Source: an uncultured Clostridia bacterium (GTDB lineage: Bacteria; Bacillota; Clostridia; Christensenellales; UBA3700). From it: DNA of 64,000 nt. The stretch is taken from the NCBI GenBank assembly GCA_945872615.1, contig CAMBZZ010000003.1:159251-223250 (forward strand), read 5' to 3'. The notes under the pieces were generated by a model. It did no database searches and had not been told where the DNA came from. It saw only the letters and a program-made list of their open reading frames with translations. The position numbers were made by a program, and so were the translations under genes. Shown one piece after another: positions 1 to 9,388 of the stretch. Numbering within the stretch: the stretch's first letter is position 1; every line of letters begins with the position of its first letter.

Positions 1-703
1 CGGCAAAAATCATCGGATTGCCGAGCGCACCTCTCGCGAGCATCACGCCGTCGGCGCCCGTCACCTCTTTTATCTTCACGTAGTCCTCCAAGGTAAAGAC
101 GTCGCCGTTGGCAATCAGCGGAATTTCCACCACCTCTTTGACCTTAGCAATCTCCTCCCAATCGGCTACTCCGCTATACATTTGTTGACGAGTTCTGCCG
201 TGCACGGTAATGGCGCTCGCGCCCGCGTCTTGCATATATCTGGCAAAGTCCCTCGCCACGTATTCGCCGTTTTTGACACCTAGTCTTATCTTTACGGTGA
301 CGGGTTTCCCCGCCTTTTTCGCCGCCTTAACCAGTTCGCTTGCAAGGCGAGGGTTTTCGAGCAACGCGCTCCCCTCGTTGTTGCACACAATCTTAGGCAT
401 AGGACAGCCCATATTGATGTCAATGACGTCAAACTTGTCGAGAGCGGGGTGCAAGCACGCTTTTTCGATATATTTAGGCTCGCTGCCGAATATTTGCACG
501 GCTTTGAGTTTTTCGCTGTCGGTGGTGTATAGCAGTTCTTCCGTCTTTTCGCTACCGTACGCCAAACCTTTGGCGCTAATCATCTCGGTATAAGTCAAGC
601 CTGCGCCCATATCGGCGCATACCTTTCTAAAGCCAACGTCGCTGTAGCCTGCGATAGGCGCAAGCACGGCGTCGCTCGTTAGAGTTATACCGTCAATCTT
701 CAC
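1..703 (-). CDS. dusB: tRNA-dihydrouridine synthase, C-terminus outside window
   Basis: FMN enzyme that reduces specific uridines of tRNA to dihydrouridine. The visible ~234 residues form most of the TIM barrel: an N-terminal LAPIAGYSD, the NMGCP motif that carries the catalytic cysteine in this family, VTVKIRLG, the flavin-binding ITVHGRTR, and the phosphate-binding IANGDV and GVMLARGALG segments. The start is a GTG at 701-703. It lies inside the end of mazG (11-base overlap), so the two are probably translationally coupled. The frame is open to the edge of the window. Family assignment is secure; the DusB subtype is inferred from its use in Firmicutes. Confidence 0.9.
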   Translation of the reverse strand, partial: MKIDGITLTSDAVLAPIAGYSDVGFRKVCADMGAGLTYTEMISAKGLAYGSEKTEELLYTTDSEKLKAVQIFGSEPKYIEKACLHPALDKFDVIDINMGCPMPKIVCNNEGSALLENPRLASELVKAAKKAGKPVTVKIRLGVKNGEYVARDFARYMQDAGASAITVHGRTRQQMYSGVADWEEIAKVKEVVEIPLIANGDVFTLEDYVKIKEVTGADGVMLARGALGNPMIFA

Positions 704-2066
704 TCTTGGCTTCCTCCCACAGTTTATCCAATTCTTGGGTCGAGCACTCTTGCATAGGCTTAGCGCAATGCTTTTCCACGTATTCGAAGCGTTTGACAAA
801 CTTATCCGTTGCCCCAGCCAAAGCCACCTCCGGCTCTACCCCTTTCCAACGGCAAAGGTTTACCAAGGCAAACAAGCTATCGCCCAATTCTTTCTCCAAC
901 TCATCGGGTTTAGCGGTAGCAATCTCTCTCAATTCTTCTTGAATTTTGTCCTCAACTTGGGATAGGCTTTCAAATTCCATTCCGCCCTTTTTGGCAATCT
1001 TTTGTATCTTATACGCCCTTATCAAAGACGGCAAAACGACTTTTTTCATTTTGCTCGTCAGCGTATCGGTATTTTTTTCTTTGGCTTTGGCGTCTTCCCA
1101 CGCTTTGAGAGCTTCCTCGGCATTATTAGCTTTGACCTCGCCGAAAATATGCGTGTGCCTACTTATAAGTTTTTTGCACAGTCCGGAGAGTGCGTCTTGC
1201 ACGTTGTATTCGCCCGTGTCCTCGCCTATGACGCAATGAAATATGGCTTGCAAAAAGACGTCGCCCGTCTCCTCAATCATATTGTCGAGGTCGTCGTTGT
1301 TGATAGCCTCCACCAATTCGTATGCTTCTTCTATCATATTGGAGCGTATACTTTGGTGGGTCTGTACCTTGTCCCACGGGCAACCGTCCTTATCTCTCAA
1401 TCTGCGCATAATCCAATACAGGTCGCCAAAATTAAACCTCGACTTGTCCAGAGTGTTCATAGGATTGACCTTGACGTAACTATCGTAATTATACTCTTTT
1501 TGTCTGTCCAACTCGTACAGAGCAATGCTCTTACCGCCAAACTCTACTTGCGTTTCTTCTCCTATTAGATTGCCCAGCACCAACTTGACTTGCGAAGCGG
1601 TATATTCGTTGTCTATATCGCTCACCACCAAGGTCGAGCGAGTGTCGTAGTCCCAACCCACCGTCGATATGAGGTCGTAACAACTGATTGCCGTAAGCGG
1701 AATTGACGGCTCGGCATAGTTTTGCGCGCGAGACACGCCGACGATTATTTTTATATCGTTTGTGGTTTGTCGCAAAAGAGCCACCGACCTATCCTCGTAT
1801 CCGCTGCCGTCCACGCAAAAGCATACGTCACCTTGTTTGTCATAGCCCAACAAGGTATCGGCAACGGCTCTATCTAGGTCATCGAAGTTGGATGCATTTT
1901 CAAAAATCTCGTCCAACGTTATATGTTCGATAGCGTTGTCGACAAAGTATGTATAAGTAGCGGTCAAAGCAGTTTTGACCACGACCTTGTCCGCACTTTT
2001 TATCGCACTGTCTCCCTCGAGGGTGAGTTGTCCTTGTCTAATTCCCATGCCTACGACGGTAATCAT
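693..2066 (-). CDS. mazG: YabN-type tetrapyrrole-methylase-like / MazG nucleotide pyrophosphohydrolase
   Basis: 457 residues. An N-terminal Rossmann-like domain of the SAM-dependent tetrapyrrole methylase family (begins ITVVGMGIRQG, about residues 1-205) precedes two MazG repeats. The first repeat (about 212-310) has the metal-binding pattern EEAYELVEA followed by EETGDVF, and GCPWD upstream. The second (about 345-450) has ELEKELGD. MazG domains hydrolyse NTPs to NMP and pyrophosphate and are thought to clean the nucleotide pool. This fusion is the YabN architecture of Bacillus and Clostridia, where the gene lies beside spoVT and yabM, as it does here. It overlaps the flippase gene by four bases (ATGA). 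Confidence 0.93.
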   Translation of the reverse strand: MITVVGMGIRQGQLTLEGDSAIKSADKVVVKTALTATYTYFVDNAIEHITLDEIFENASNFDDLDRAVADTLLGYDKQGDVCFCVDGSGYEDRSVALLRQTTNDIKIIVGVSRAQNYAEPSIPLTAISCYDLISTVGWDYDTRSTLVVSDIDNEYTASQVKLVLGNLIGEETQVEFGGKSIALYELDRQKEYNYDSYVKVNPMNTLDKSRFNFGDLYWIMRRLRDKDGCPWDKVQTHQSIRSNMIEEAYELVEAINNDDLDNMIEETGDVFLQAIFHCVIGEDTGEYNVQDALSGLCKKLISRHTHIFGEVKANNAEEALKAWEDAKAKEKNTDTLTSKMKKVVLPSLIRAYKIQKIAKKGGMEFESLSQVEDKIQEELREIATAKPDELEKELGDSLFALVNLCRWKGVEPEVALAGATDKFVKRFEYVEKHCAKPMQECSTQELDKLWEEAKSED

Positions 2067-3625
2067 ATCTTTTCACACTTCCTTTTAGTTATCTTAGACG
2101 GCAACGGCAAACATTTCATTTCTTCGCTACTCAACACTTTCAACAGTGCCACGGCAACAAAATACACGATTATACCTACCGCCGTCACGACTACTGTCGC
2201 CACGAGCGGCGAAGAGATGAGTTTTGGCAAATACGCGATTGCCACCGTCATTATAGCACTACTCAGCAGTATTTTGCCAATACTTTTGACAAGTTGAGTA
2301 TTTTTGCCCACCAATTTTTGATACAATACTATATCCAGCGCCCCCGACAAAGCGTAAAACACCACTACCGACACGCTTGCGCCCACTATCCCGAAACGAT
2401 ATATGAGCGCGATTTCCAACGCAATCTTAACCAAACCGCCGATAGCTACGTTGAGCACGACCTTAGGCGCCTTGTCCAGTCCTTGCAAGGTAGCGTTAAA
2501 CACTTCGAGTTGCGACAACAAGACGATAGTCGGTGTTTGCATCCTCAACAGTCTGACCGAAAGCCCTTTTTCCAAAACGCTCATCGTGGGATACAACAAA
2601 TTGAGTACGGGCGACGCCAATATCCACATGCCCGCCATACACGGCACGCCGATAAGATAGGATAGTTTGATAGACAACGCCGTCTTTTGTTTGATAGCCT
2701 CTACGTCGTAGGTAGCAAGGTGCGAACTTACCGCGGGCACTATTGCCACAGCCAAAGACAGCGCGACCACCACGGGCATATTGACCAGCGTCGACACGGG
2801 ACCCGTCAGCAAACCGTATTGTGTTACAGCCATTGCTCCGTCCACTCCGCTATAGGTCAACACTTTGACAATCAATATGCTGTCCACAAAGGTCACGATA
2901 GGAAAGATAAGCGAACTAAGCGTAATAGGCGTAGCCGTCTTGGTCAACCTATACAGTCCGAAGGCGGGGTCGACGAATGATATTCCTTTGGACTCGCGGC
3001 GAGTAACCGCATACCATATCGCCAAAGTCACCAATCCTACCAACTCGCTGACGCCGACGCCCATGAGAGCTCCCGCCACGCCCCATATTACGCCGCGCGA
3101 CATAAGTAGTTTTGCCAACAAAATTCCCACGGCAAGTTTGACTATTTGTTCAATCGGTTGTGCAATAGCGCAAGGGAGAGTATCGGATAAACCCAAAAAC
3201 CACCCCTTAAGCACGCCGCTAAGAGCCACCACTAGGATAGTCGGAGCTAAAATACGATAGCATATCTCCAGTCCTTCCACGCCTTGTACCTTGGCAAGAT
3301 AGGGCGCAACGCCTATCATCAACGCCATACTCAACAAGCCGGTCAACGTAGCGAAAAGCAAACTTGCGCCCATTGTATTCTTAATGCCGTGATCAAGTCC
3401 GCGAGCTCTATCGCTCGCCACCATTCTCGACACGGCGACGGGCAAGGCGTTGCAAGACAGCGCCAACAATAAGGCAAAGAGCGGAAAGACGAGTTGATAT
3501 TTACCTATCCCTTCCGCTCCCAAAATATTGGTGAGAGGTATTCGGTAGACCGCCCCCAAAATTTTGGCAATCACGCCTCCCACCGCCAATATCAACGCGC
3601 CTTTGGCAAAACTCGTAGACCTCAT
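2063..3625 (-). CDS. yabM: YabM/SpoVB-like polysaccharide flippase (MOP superfamily)
   Basis: About 520 residues with roughly 14 hydrophobic spans, belonging to the MATE/MurJ/SpoVB group of lipid-linked oligosaccharide flippases. The N-terminus (FAKGALILAVGG, then KILGAVYRIPL) is typical of the SpoVB branch. The start is placed at the ATG at 3623-3625, which overlaps the spoVT stop as ATGA; a longer reading frame 15 codons upstream would run into spoVT and lacks a better ribosome site. The order spoVT-yabM-yabN matches Bacillus subtilis, so a role in spore or cell-wall envelope assembly is likely. The exact substrate is unknown. Confidence 0.9.
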   Translation of the reverse strand: MRSTSFAKGALILAVGGVIAKILGAVYRIPLTNILGAEGIGKYQLVFPLFALLLALSCNALPVAVSRMVASDRARGLDHGIKNTMGASLLFATLTGLLSMALMIGVAPYLAKVQGVEGLEICYRILAPTILVVALSGVLKGWFLGLSDTLPCAIAQPIEQIVKLAVGILLAKLLMSRGVIWGVAGALMGVGVSELVGLVTLAIWYAVTRRESKGISFVDPAFGLYRLTKTATPITLSSLIFPIVTFVDSILIVKVLTYSGVDGAMAVTQYGLLTGPVSTLVNMPVVVALSLAVAIVPAVSSHLATYDVEAIKQKTALSIKLSYLIGVPCMAGMWILASPVLNLLYPTMSVLEKGLSVRLLRMQTPTIVLLSQLEVFNATLQGLDKAPKVVLNVAIGGLVKIALEIALIYRFGIVGASVSVVVFYALSGALDIVLYQKLVGKNTQLVKSIGKILLSSAIMTVAIAYLPKLISSPLVATVVVTAVGIIVYFVAVALLKVLSSEEMKCLPLPSKITKRKCEKI

Positions 3626-4134
3626 CGGTTTTCTATGCACCCCGCCAAAAAGCCCACGGCAAAGTCGCACAACTTCTTTTGTTCTTCCTCTATATTATCT
3701 CCGCCAATCATCAGCGCGCCGTACAAATCTCCGCACGCAACTATCGGCGCAACGTACAACGTAGCAATAGTTACTTTTCGTTTTTCGCTCATCTTGACTT
3801 CTTCTGCGACGGTCGCTTTTCGTTTTTCCATGGTTTCGAGTATGATTTCTGCGGCGTCCTCGCCTACAAGTCCTTCTACGGTAGAAAAAACGAATCTAGA
3901 GCTATCCACGGCAAAGACTTGACTTTTAGTCGACTTCTTTAGCGTTTGACACAGTTTTTCCACTTCTTCGAAGCCCTCGCCCAATCTGGAATACTTGCGC
4001 AAGGTCAGCGTTTCGTCTTGCATAAATATCTCTATTTGTTCTCCCTCTCTCAACCGCAAAACGTTGCGTATCTCCTTAGGAATGACTACTCTACCCAATT
4101 CGTCAAGCCTTCTCACTATCCCGGTATTTCTCAT
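3622..4134 (-). CDS. spoVT: Stage V sporulation regulator SpoVT
   Basis: 170 residues. Residues 1-50 form an AbrB-type swapped-hairpin DNA-binding domain (TGIVRRLDELGRVVIPKEIR, then LRLREGEQIEIF). The rest is the GAF-like regulatory domain found in SpoVT. The family controls forespore genes in endospore formers. A GGGAGG ribosome site lies at 4141-4146, and a forespore-type promoter can be read just upstream. The length and neighbours match the Bacillus gene closely. Confidence 0.95.
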   Translation of the reverse strand: MRNTGIVRRLDELGRVVIPKEIRNVLRLREGEQIEIFMQDETLTLRKYSRLGEGFEEVEKLCQTLKKSTKSQVFAVDSSRFVFSTVEGLVGEDAAEIILETMEKRKATVAEEVKMSEKRKVTIATLYVAPIVACGDLYGALMIGGDNIEEEQKKLCDFAVGFLAGCIENR

Positions 4135-4150
4135 AATTTTCCTCCCGTTT

Positions 4151-4180
4151 TAGTATAAGAAACACGGCGTTATTTATACA
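4151..4180 (-). promoter_or_regulatory. Possible forespore (sigma-G/F type) promoter of spoVT
   Basis: On the minus strand TGTATA (4175-4180) and TATACTA (4151-4157) are separated by 17 bases. They resemble the forespore sigma-G consensus more than the vegetative TTGACA/TATAAT. Bacillus spoVT is known to be sigma-G dependent. This is a sequence reading only. Confidence 0.45.
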
Positions 4181-4585
4181 ATTTTTGTATTTTTGTAGAC
4201 ACGTATCGACTTTTTCGTTTTGACGGCACGTTTTTTTGCAATACGTTACGGCTCACGCTCCTTGCCGTTTGCGTTAGCCAAGAAATGAAATAACGTCACA
4301 ATCTCAAATGCTTTGTCATTGCAATAATATCATTGTCATTGCGATGGAGTCCCCACCAAGTAGTTATGTCATTGCGGTGGAGCGTAGCGTAACTTGGCAA
4401 ACTCAACCTTATAAAACGCCGTCCCTGTGCAAGGGAAGGAGGCTAGCTCTGCGGTGGAGGGATTGTCCTGCCGTGCTCTTGTGTTCGGGAAGGTGGTCTT
4501 AAGCCATATCCCACTCCCTCGTATATATTTCATTACGGAATATTTTTCCTAAATAGTTGCATTTTTTGCTGAAATATTGTATCGT
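4181..4585. repeat. Gene-free region with short dispersed repeats
   Basis: The stretch between the divergent spoVT and MBOAT genes. From about 4300 it carries several CATTGCG/GTCATTGC units, a CCCTGTGCAAGGGAAGGAGG hairpin (4421-4440) and a GGTGGAGGGATTG unit. These match the repeat families found elsewhere in the window. Near 4199 there is a degenerate half of the TCGATACGTATCGA palindrome. I see no credible gene. Confidence 0.6.
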
Positions 4586-4614
4586 TATAATAACAACTTA
4601 CCACAGAGGACAAT

Positions 4615-6181
4615 ATGCTTTTCAATTCTATCGACTTCCTGATTTTCCTACCGATAGTATGCTTGGTATATTTTATCTTCCCCAAAAAATACCGCTATCT
4701 ATGGTTGCTCGTTGCTAGTTACTATTTCTATATGTGCTGGAACGCCAAATACGCGATACTTATCGCCGCGTCAACCGTCATCACGTATCTATGCTCGCTT
4801 AGGGTCAACTACCTTACCAAGTTGCAGATAGATTATTCATGCGATGCCTCCTTCGGGGGGGGGGGGGGAGAGCGTATCTATCTTCTTCCAACGCCGCTAT
4901 CGCAGGATAAAATTACACAAAAAGATGGCGATAGCCGTTAGTCTAATTGCCAACTTAGGCATACTTTTCCTTTTCAAATATTACGGTTTCTTTGCCAATA
5001 CAATAACCTCTCTTATGTCGACAATCGGCGTCACCGTCAAGTTCCCTGTATTCGACTATTTGTTGCCCGTAGGCATATCTTTCTACACTTTCCAAGCCTT
5101 GGGCTATACCATAGACGTATATCGAGGCGATATAGACGCAGAAAAAAACTTTTTCCGCTACGCTCTCTTCGTGTCCTTCTTTCCACAACTAGTAGCAGGA
5201 CCTATCGAGCGTTCTACCAACCTGCTCAACCAAATTCGCAACGACCATACCCATCGCTTTGACTTCGAAAGGGTACTCAACGGACTTTTGCTAGTTGGCG
5301 GAGGTATGTTCCTCAAAGTAGTCGTTGCAGATAGAGCAGCGATACTCGTCAACACCGTTTACAACGACCTTATCAACTATTCGGGCATCAGCCTTATCAT
5401 AGCAACGATAGCTTTTGCTTTCCAGATATATTGCGACTTTGCCTCCTACTCTATCATAGCCAAGGGCTCGGCGCAGATATTGGGCTACAACCTAATGGAC
5501 AACTTTGCCCAACCTTATCTTGCCACTTCCATTGGCGACTTTTGGCACAGGTGGCATATCTCGCTCAGTCAGTGGTTTAGAGACTATCTCTACATACCTC
5601 TCGGCGGCTCGCGCAAAGGTTTGGCACGCACTCTTCTCAACTTAATGATAGTATTCGTTTTGTCGGGCTTATGGCACGGCTCGGCATGGACTTTCGTAGT
5701 ATGGGGTATGCTCCACGGCTTGTATCAAGTAATAGGCAGACTTACCAAAAAGCCTCGCCAAAAGCTCTACTCTGCTCTCCACGTCAAGACTGAAGCCTTC
5801 AGTTGGAAATTGGGACAAATGCTATTCACGTTTGCTCTCGTATGCTTTGCGTGGATATTCTTCAGAGCCAATACTTTCTCCGATGCTATTTACGTAGTTA
5901 CACATATGTTTGAGCCAAACTATTGGGTACTTACGGACAATGTTTCTCTATACCAAATGGGGCTTGACCGCAGTGACTTCCAACTGTTAGTTGTGACGAT
6001 AGCTATCGTAATAGCAATGGATATTGCCAAATACAACAAGGTATCTATCCGTCCTTGGATTGCTCGCCAAAACGTCTTCTTCCGTTACTTCGTCTACGTT
6101 GCTCTCATCATGAGTATCGTGGTATGGGGCGCATACGGACTTGGCTTTACTGCCGAACAGTTTATATACTTCCAATTTTGA
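4615..6181 (+). CDS. MBOAT O-acyltransferase (AlgI/DltB-like), out of frame at a G14 tract
   Basis: Membrane-bound O-acyltransferase that would move an acyl group across the membrane to a surface glycan or teichoic acid. The N-terminal part (4615-4854 and on) starts MLFNSIDFLIFLP and continues PKKYRYLWLLVASYYFYM, typical of AlgI. The C-terminal part lies in the +1 frame and holds WHRWHISLSQWF and the catalytic-histidine region LSGLWHGSAWTF. The frames meet at 14 consecutive G (4855-4868). As read, the first frame ends at 4941. A tract of 13 G would join the halves into about 521 residues, normal for the family. A -10 TATAAT (4586-4591) and the RBS AGAGGA (4605-4610) precede it. The SGNH partner follows directly. 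It is either phase-OFF or a homopolymer sequencing error. Confidence 0.85.
4855..4868 (+). repeat. Poly-G tract (14 G) inside the MBOAT gene
   Basis: Six G end one sequence line and eight begin the next, flanked by CTTC and AGAGCG. The tract sits in the loop between the second and third membrane segments, where the family tolerates length change. Losing one G, or adding two, restores the reading frame. Confidence 0.9.
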
Positions 6182-6189
6182 GGTGAGAG

Positions 6190-7680
6190 ATGAATAATGC
6201 AGACAAAAAAGCAAAAACCAAAAAAAGACTAAAACAACTCCTTTCCTTATGCGCAGTCATAGTAATAGTTTCGCTATCTCTTTTCGTATGGTTTCGTATG
6301 ATTGGTATGGAAGGTAGCCCCGTAAGGCAATACAACGTTGGCGAAACCAAGCGAATATCCGCCGAAAAGCCCGATACGATTGACGTGCTTTTCCTTGGTT
6401 CATCTCATTGTTGGAACTCGTACAATCCGCAAGTGTTGTGGGATGAGTACGGATATACTTCGTACAATATGGGACAATCTGCACAGACTTCCATTGCCAG
6501 TTATTATCTTTTGCAAGACGCCTTGCTATTTCAAAAAAACATCAAGTACGTAGTAATGGACGTTTATTATGTTTATTGTTATGACCAATATGTCAACGAC
6601 ATCAGTCAAGAGACAAACATATATATGTGTTTTTCATCCAACTATTGGCGCAAACAGTATATTGACGACGTATACGACAGACAAGATTGGATGCAACAAT
6701 ATAGCAAAGAAGACTTGTATTACGATACTTATTGGAATCACAATAGTTGGAAAGCGTTGTATCAAGACAATTTTGATTGTATAGACGATAGATATTTTGT
6801 CCAGAGAAAGGGCTTTTGCTACAATCTCAACGCTCTTTACAACAAGTCTTTTTCTATGTCCGACTGCTCGCAATTCGCAACCGACGAGAGACAGTCCCTT
6901 GACGACGTGTATTTTGAATATATGCAAAAAATAGTAGAACTGTGCAAAAGCAAAAATATTCAACTCATAGCCACAGAGGCACCTTATTTGAACAAAACCG
7001 AGAGCCGTCACGCCCGCCTGAATACTTTGACCGACTACCTTCAACAAGAGGATATTCCTTTTGTCTCCAGCAATACTCAAGAGAGATATGAGCAACTCGA
7101 CCTAAACAACTTTTTTCTCAATATCGACCACCTCAACGCGCTTGGAGCAGAGAACGAAACCTTGTTTATCGGCAAGTATTTGCACGACAATTATGACCTT
7201 ACGGATAGGCGTGGAGATAAAAAATATGCGGATTTCGACAACGAATTCGATTTACTTAGAAGAAACACCCAAAACAACCAAGTCAATCTAAAGTCGGAAA
7301 TCAATGACATAATCAATCAAGCCAACGAATTTGGTGACTATATCGTTATCGTTGTTGGCAACGGCAACTACCCCGTATGGTATACTTCCAGAACTTATCT
7401 TGCCGAGATAGGCATCACCGTTCCACCTGAAGACGACAAGCGACCTTTCTACGGCGTATATACTCAAGAACAAGGCTTACTTTGCAACAAAAGTTTTGCC
7501 GAAACCCCAACCAATTATAGAAAAGAAATTCTTGGCGATAGAGTGTGTATCGATATGATGGACAAGAGCTTTGAAGTGCGCGTCAACGACTACGTTATCA
7601 AGACCGAAACCGACAAAGCCGTCATGATTGTCTACGATACAATCAACGACATTCCTGCAAGAATTCGCTACCTGTATTGA
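6190..7680 (+). CDS. SGNH/AlgJ-DltD-like membrane-anchored acyl-transfer partner
   Basis: 496 residues. A single N-terminal membrane anchor (about 17-37) is followed by an extracytoplasmic SGNH-type domain. The nucleophile serine sits in LFLGSSHCWNS (about residue 71). The C-terminal catalytic histidine is in NIDHLNALGAE (about 312-322), matching the HLN..G motif of this group. Such proteins pair with MBOAT enzymes in alginate acetylation, D-alanylation and capsule acetylation. The gene starts 8 bases after the MBOAT stop, with GAGGTGAGAG as RBS, so the two form an operon. Its own frame is intact, so if the MBOAT is OFF it is made without its partner. The acceptor polymer is unknown. Confidence 0.85.
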   Translation: MNNADKKAKTKKRLKQLLSLCAVIVIVSLSLFVWFRMIGMEGSPVRQYNVGETKRISAEKPDTIDVLFLGSSHCWNSYNPQVLWDEYGYTSYNMGQSAQTSIASYYLLQDALLFQKNIKYVVMDVYYVYCYDQYVNDISQETNIYMCFSSNYWRKQYIDDVYDRQDWMQQYSKEDLYYDTYWNHNSWKALYQDNFDCIDDRYFVQRKGFCYNLNALYNKSFSMSDCSQFATDERQSLDDVYFEYMQKIVELCKSKNIQLIATEAPYLNKTESRHARLNTLTDYLQQEDIPFVSSNTQERYEQLDLNNFFLNIDHLNALGAENETLFIGKYLHDNYDLTDRRGDKKYADFDNEFDLLRRNTQNNQVNLKSEINDIINQANEFGDYIVIVVGNGNYPVWYTSRTYLAEIGITVPPEDDKRPFYGVYTQEQGLLCNKSFAETPTNYRKEILGDRVCIDMMDKSFEVRVNDYVIKTETDKAVMIVYDTINDIPARIRYLY

Positions 7681-7713
7681 GTTTTGACCATTTTTACTTT
7701 GTAATCTTTGTCC

Positions 7714-7742
7714 AAAGGCAACCTCATCAGTTGCCTTTTTCT
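7714..7742 (+). terminator. Rho-independent terminator of the MBOAT/SGNH operon
   Basis: AAAGGCAAC (7714-7722) pairs with GTTGCCTTT (7730-7738), followed by T-rich sequence. Confidence 0.85.
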
Positions 7743-7799
7743 TGTCTTTTATACATGTTGTATCACATGTTACTCATAGTTGCGCCATATATGTTTTGC

Positions 7800-8040
7800 A
7801 ATAGCAAAGATAAGCGAAGCTCATCCTTTTGAGCCCCCTTTGTACAAGGGGTGTCTCACGGTATATATACTTCGCAATACTGTGTCGATTTTGTGGGCGC
7901 CCTCGGTCACCCACCAAGTAGTGTGTCATTCAGAGCGAGCAAAGCGAGCGTGGGAATCTCAATCCGATTAAAAAGCCTCCTTTGTGTGAAAGGTGCTTCC
8001 CGACAACAGTCGGGTGGGGGGGTGCAAGCCATCCCTATTC
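7800..8040. repeat. Composite repeat array 1 with a truncated 124-bp element
   Basis: Contains a CCCCCTTTGTACAAGGGG hairpin (7835-7852), then the left part of the long inverted-end element (CTCACGG at 7855, broken off after GGTCAC near 7910). CATTCAGAGCGAGC/GGGAATCTCAATC units and another CCTCCTTTGTG unit follow. No gene is seen before the promoter at 8047. Confidence 0.7.
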
Positions 8041-8046
8041 AAGGCG

Positions 8047-8075
8047 TTGTAAAACTTGTACCTATATGTTATAAT
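8047..8075 (+). promoter_or_regulatory. Strong vegetative promoter, apparently giving a leaderless mRNA
   Basis: TTGTAA (8047-8052), 17 bases, TATAAT (8070-8075) with an upstream TG. The expected start point, six to seven bases after the -10, falls on the ATG at 8082. Confidence 0.7.
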
Positions 8076-8081
8076 CAAGAT

Positions 8082-8663
8082 ATGAAGTTACACTATATGG
8101 GCAAATACAATCTCGACGTCAACTCATTACCTCACGGAGAGCATCAAGAGGGCGCCGTTAGATTCAAAGAGCCTACCGACACCGCTCAACTCTCCAAGAT
8201 AGCAACCATGCTTAGTTTTGCCATACTATTGGTTTTGTCCGTATTTGCCGTTTTGCGTGGGCGGAGGCTGTTGATACAACACCCTTTTCAAATAATTCTC
8301 GGATTGTTGCTCCCTATACTTACGGCGTTCCCTCACGAACTTTTGCACGCAATATGCTTCAAAGGTGACGTTTATCTATACACCAACTGGTCGCAAGGAT
8401 TGCTCTTCGTCGTCGGTCCCGAGACGATGAGCAAGGCTCGCTTTGTCTTGATGTCGCTACTGCCCAACTTAGTCTTCGGCATAATTCCTTATATCGTCGG
8501 CATGTCAATATCCAACGTTTTTTTGATGGCGTTTGGCAGTATGGCTACGAGTATGGGGGCGGGCGATTATTACAACGTTTTCAACGCTCTCACCCAAATG
8601 CCCAAAGGCGCCCGAACGTATATCTATGAACTCAACTCTTATTGGTACCTTCCAAAAAAGTAA
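8082..8663 (+). CDS. DUF3267 family putative membrane zincin
   Basis: 193 residues from the ATG at 8082. Four or so hydrophobic spans flank the motif PHELLHAICFKG, an HExxH zinc-protease signature (about residues 87-91) typical of DUF3267. The frame stays open upstream to 7851, but that DNA is repeat sequence, and the promoter at 8047-8075 lies inside it, so the upstream part cannot be coding in this transcript. No Shine-Dalgarno precedes 8082. A second ATG at 8097 also lacks one. Members of the family are mostly uncharacterised; proteolytic activity is inferred from the motif only. Confidence 0.82.
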   Translation: MKLHYMGKYNLDVNSLPHGEHQEGAVRFKEPTDTAQLSKIATMLSFAILLVLSVFAVLRGRRLLIQHPFQIILGLLLPILTAFPHELLHAICFKGDVYLYTNWSQGLLFVVGPETMSKARFVLMSLLPNLVFGIIPYIVGMSISNVFLMAFGSMATSMGAGDYYNVFNALTQMPKGARTYIYELNSYWYLPKK

Positions 8664-8689
8664 TACTTCCGCGTTTTGCCGATATTATT

Positions 8690-9385
8690 CCTCTCCTCGC
8701 CTACCGCATCTACGCTGCGAGAGTTGCAAGGGTTGTCAAAACACTCACCTATGACTTCAAAATATTACGTCAATCCGAGGCTACCTGTAGCCGTGGGAAT
8801 GACAAGTAGTGTTTTGTTGCGATCACCTACCAAGCAGTGCGTCATTGCGAACATAACGAAGTGGAGTGTGGCAATCTCAATCCTATTGAAGCCTCCTTTG
8901 TGCAAAGGGAGGTGTCAACGCAGTTGACGGAGGGATTGCCATACCTTGTCATTCCGTTGTGCACCGACCAACTAGTTATGTCATTGCGAGGGAAGCCATT
9001 TGGCTGACCGTGGCAATCTCTATCCTTTTATATCCTCCTTTGTGCAAAGGGAGGTATCTCACGGCGGATATGCTTCGTTATGAATTGTCGAACTTTCGTT
9101 TGTGCTCAGTCACGTACACCTAAGTACGCTCCTGTCGCCCAAGCCTCGTTCTCCTCGCCTAACTCGTATCTCCACCGTGAGCGAGTTGCCTTGTCAAGAC
9201 GGAGGGATTGTCCTTCTGTCATTACGCCCAGTGCATTTTGCGTTAGCAAAAGCAAGGTACTTGTGCCGAAGCGTGGCAATCTCAAACAATACGGCACGAG
9301 ATTCCCACGGCTACAGGTAGCCTCGGAATGACACAACACGCAATGTCGTTGCGGTGGTGCGAAGCGTAACCCCGTTATCTCTATC
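8690..9385. repeat. Composite repeat array 2
   Basis: About 700 gene-free bases built from repeat modules. They include CCGAGGCTACCTGTAGCCGTGG (8776-8797) and its inverted copy near 9305-9326, several GTCATTGCGA...GTGGCAATCTC units, and two CCTCCTTTGTGCAAAGGGAGG hairpins (8891-8911, 9034-9054). The second hairpin is flush with a complete 124-bp element. Apparent reading frames on both strands follow the repeats and show no protein family, so I do not call genes here. Confidence 0.75.
9058..9181 (+). repeat. 124-bp inverted-end element, copy B
   Basis: Begins CTCACGGCGGATATGCTTCG and ends ATCTCCACCGTGAG. The centre carries CAGTCACGTACACCTAAGTA and GCTCCTGTCGCCC, the reverse complement of the core seen in copies C-F. 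Confidence 0.85.
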
Positions 9386-9388
9386 CTT

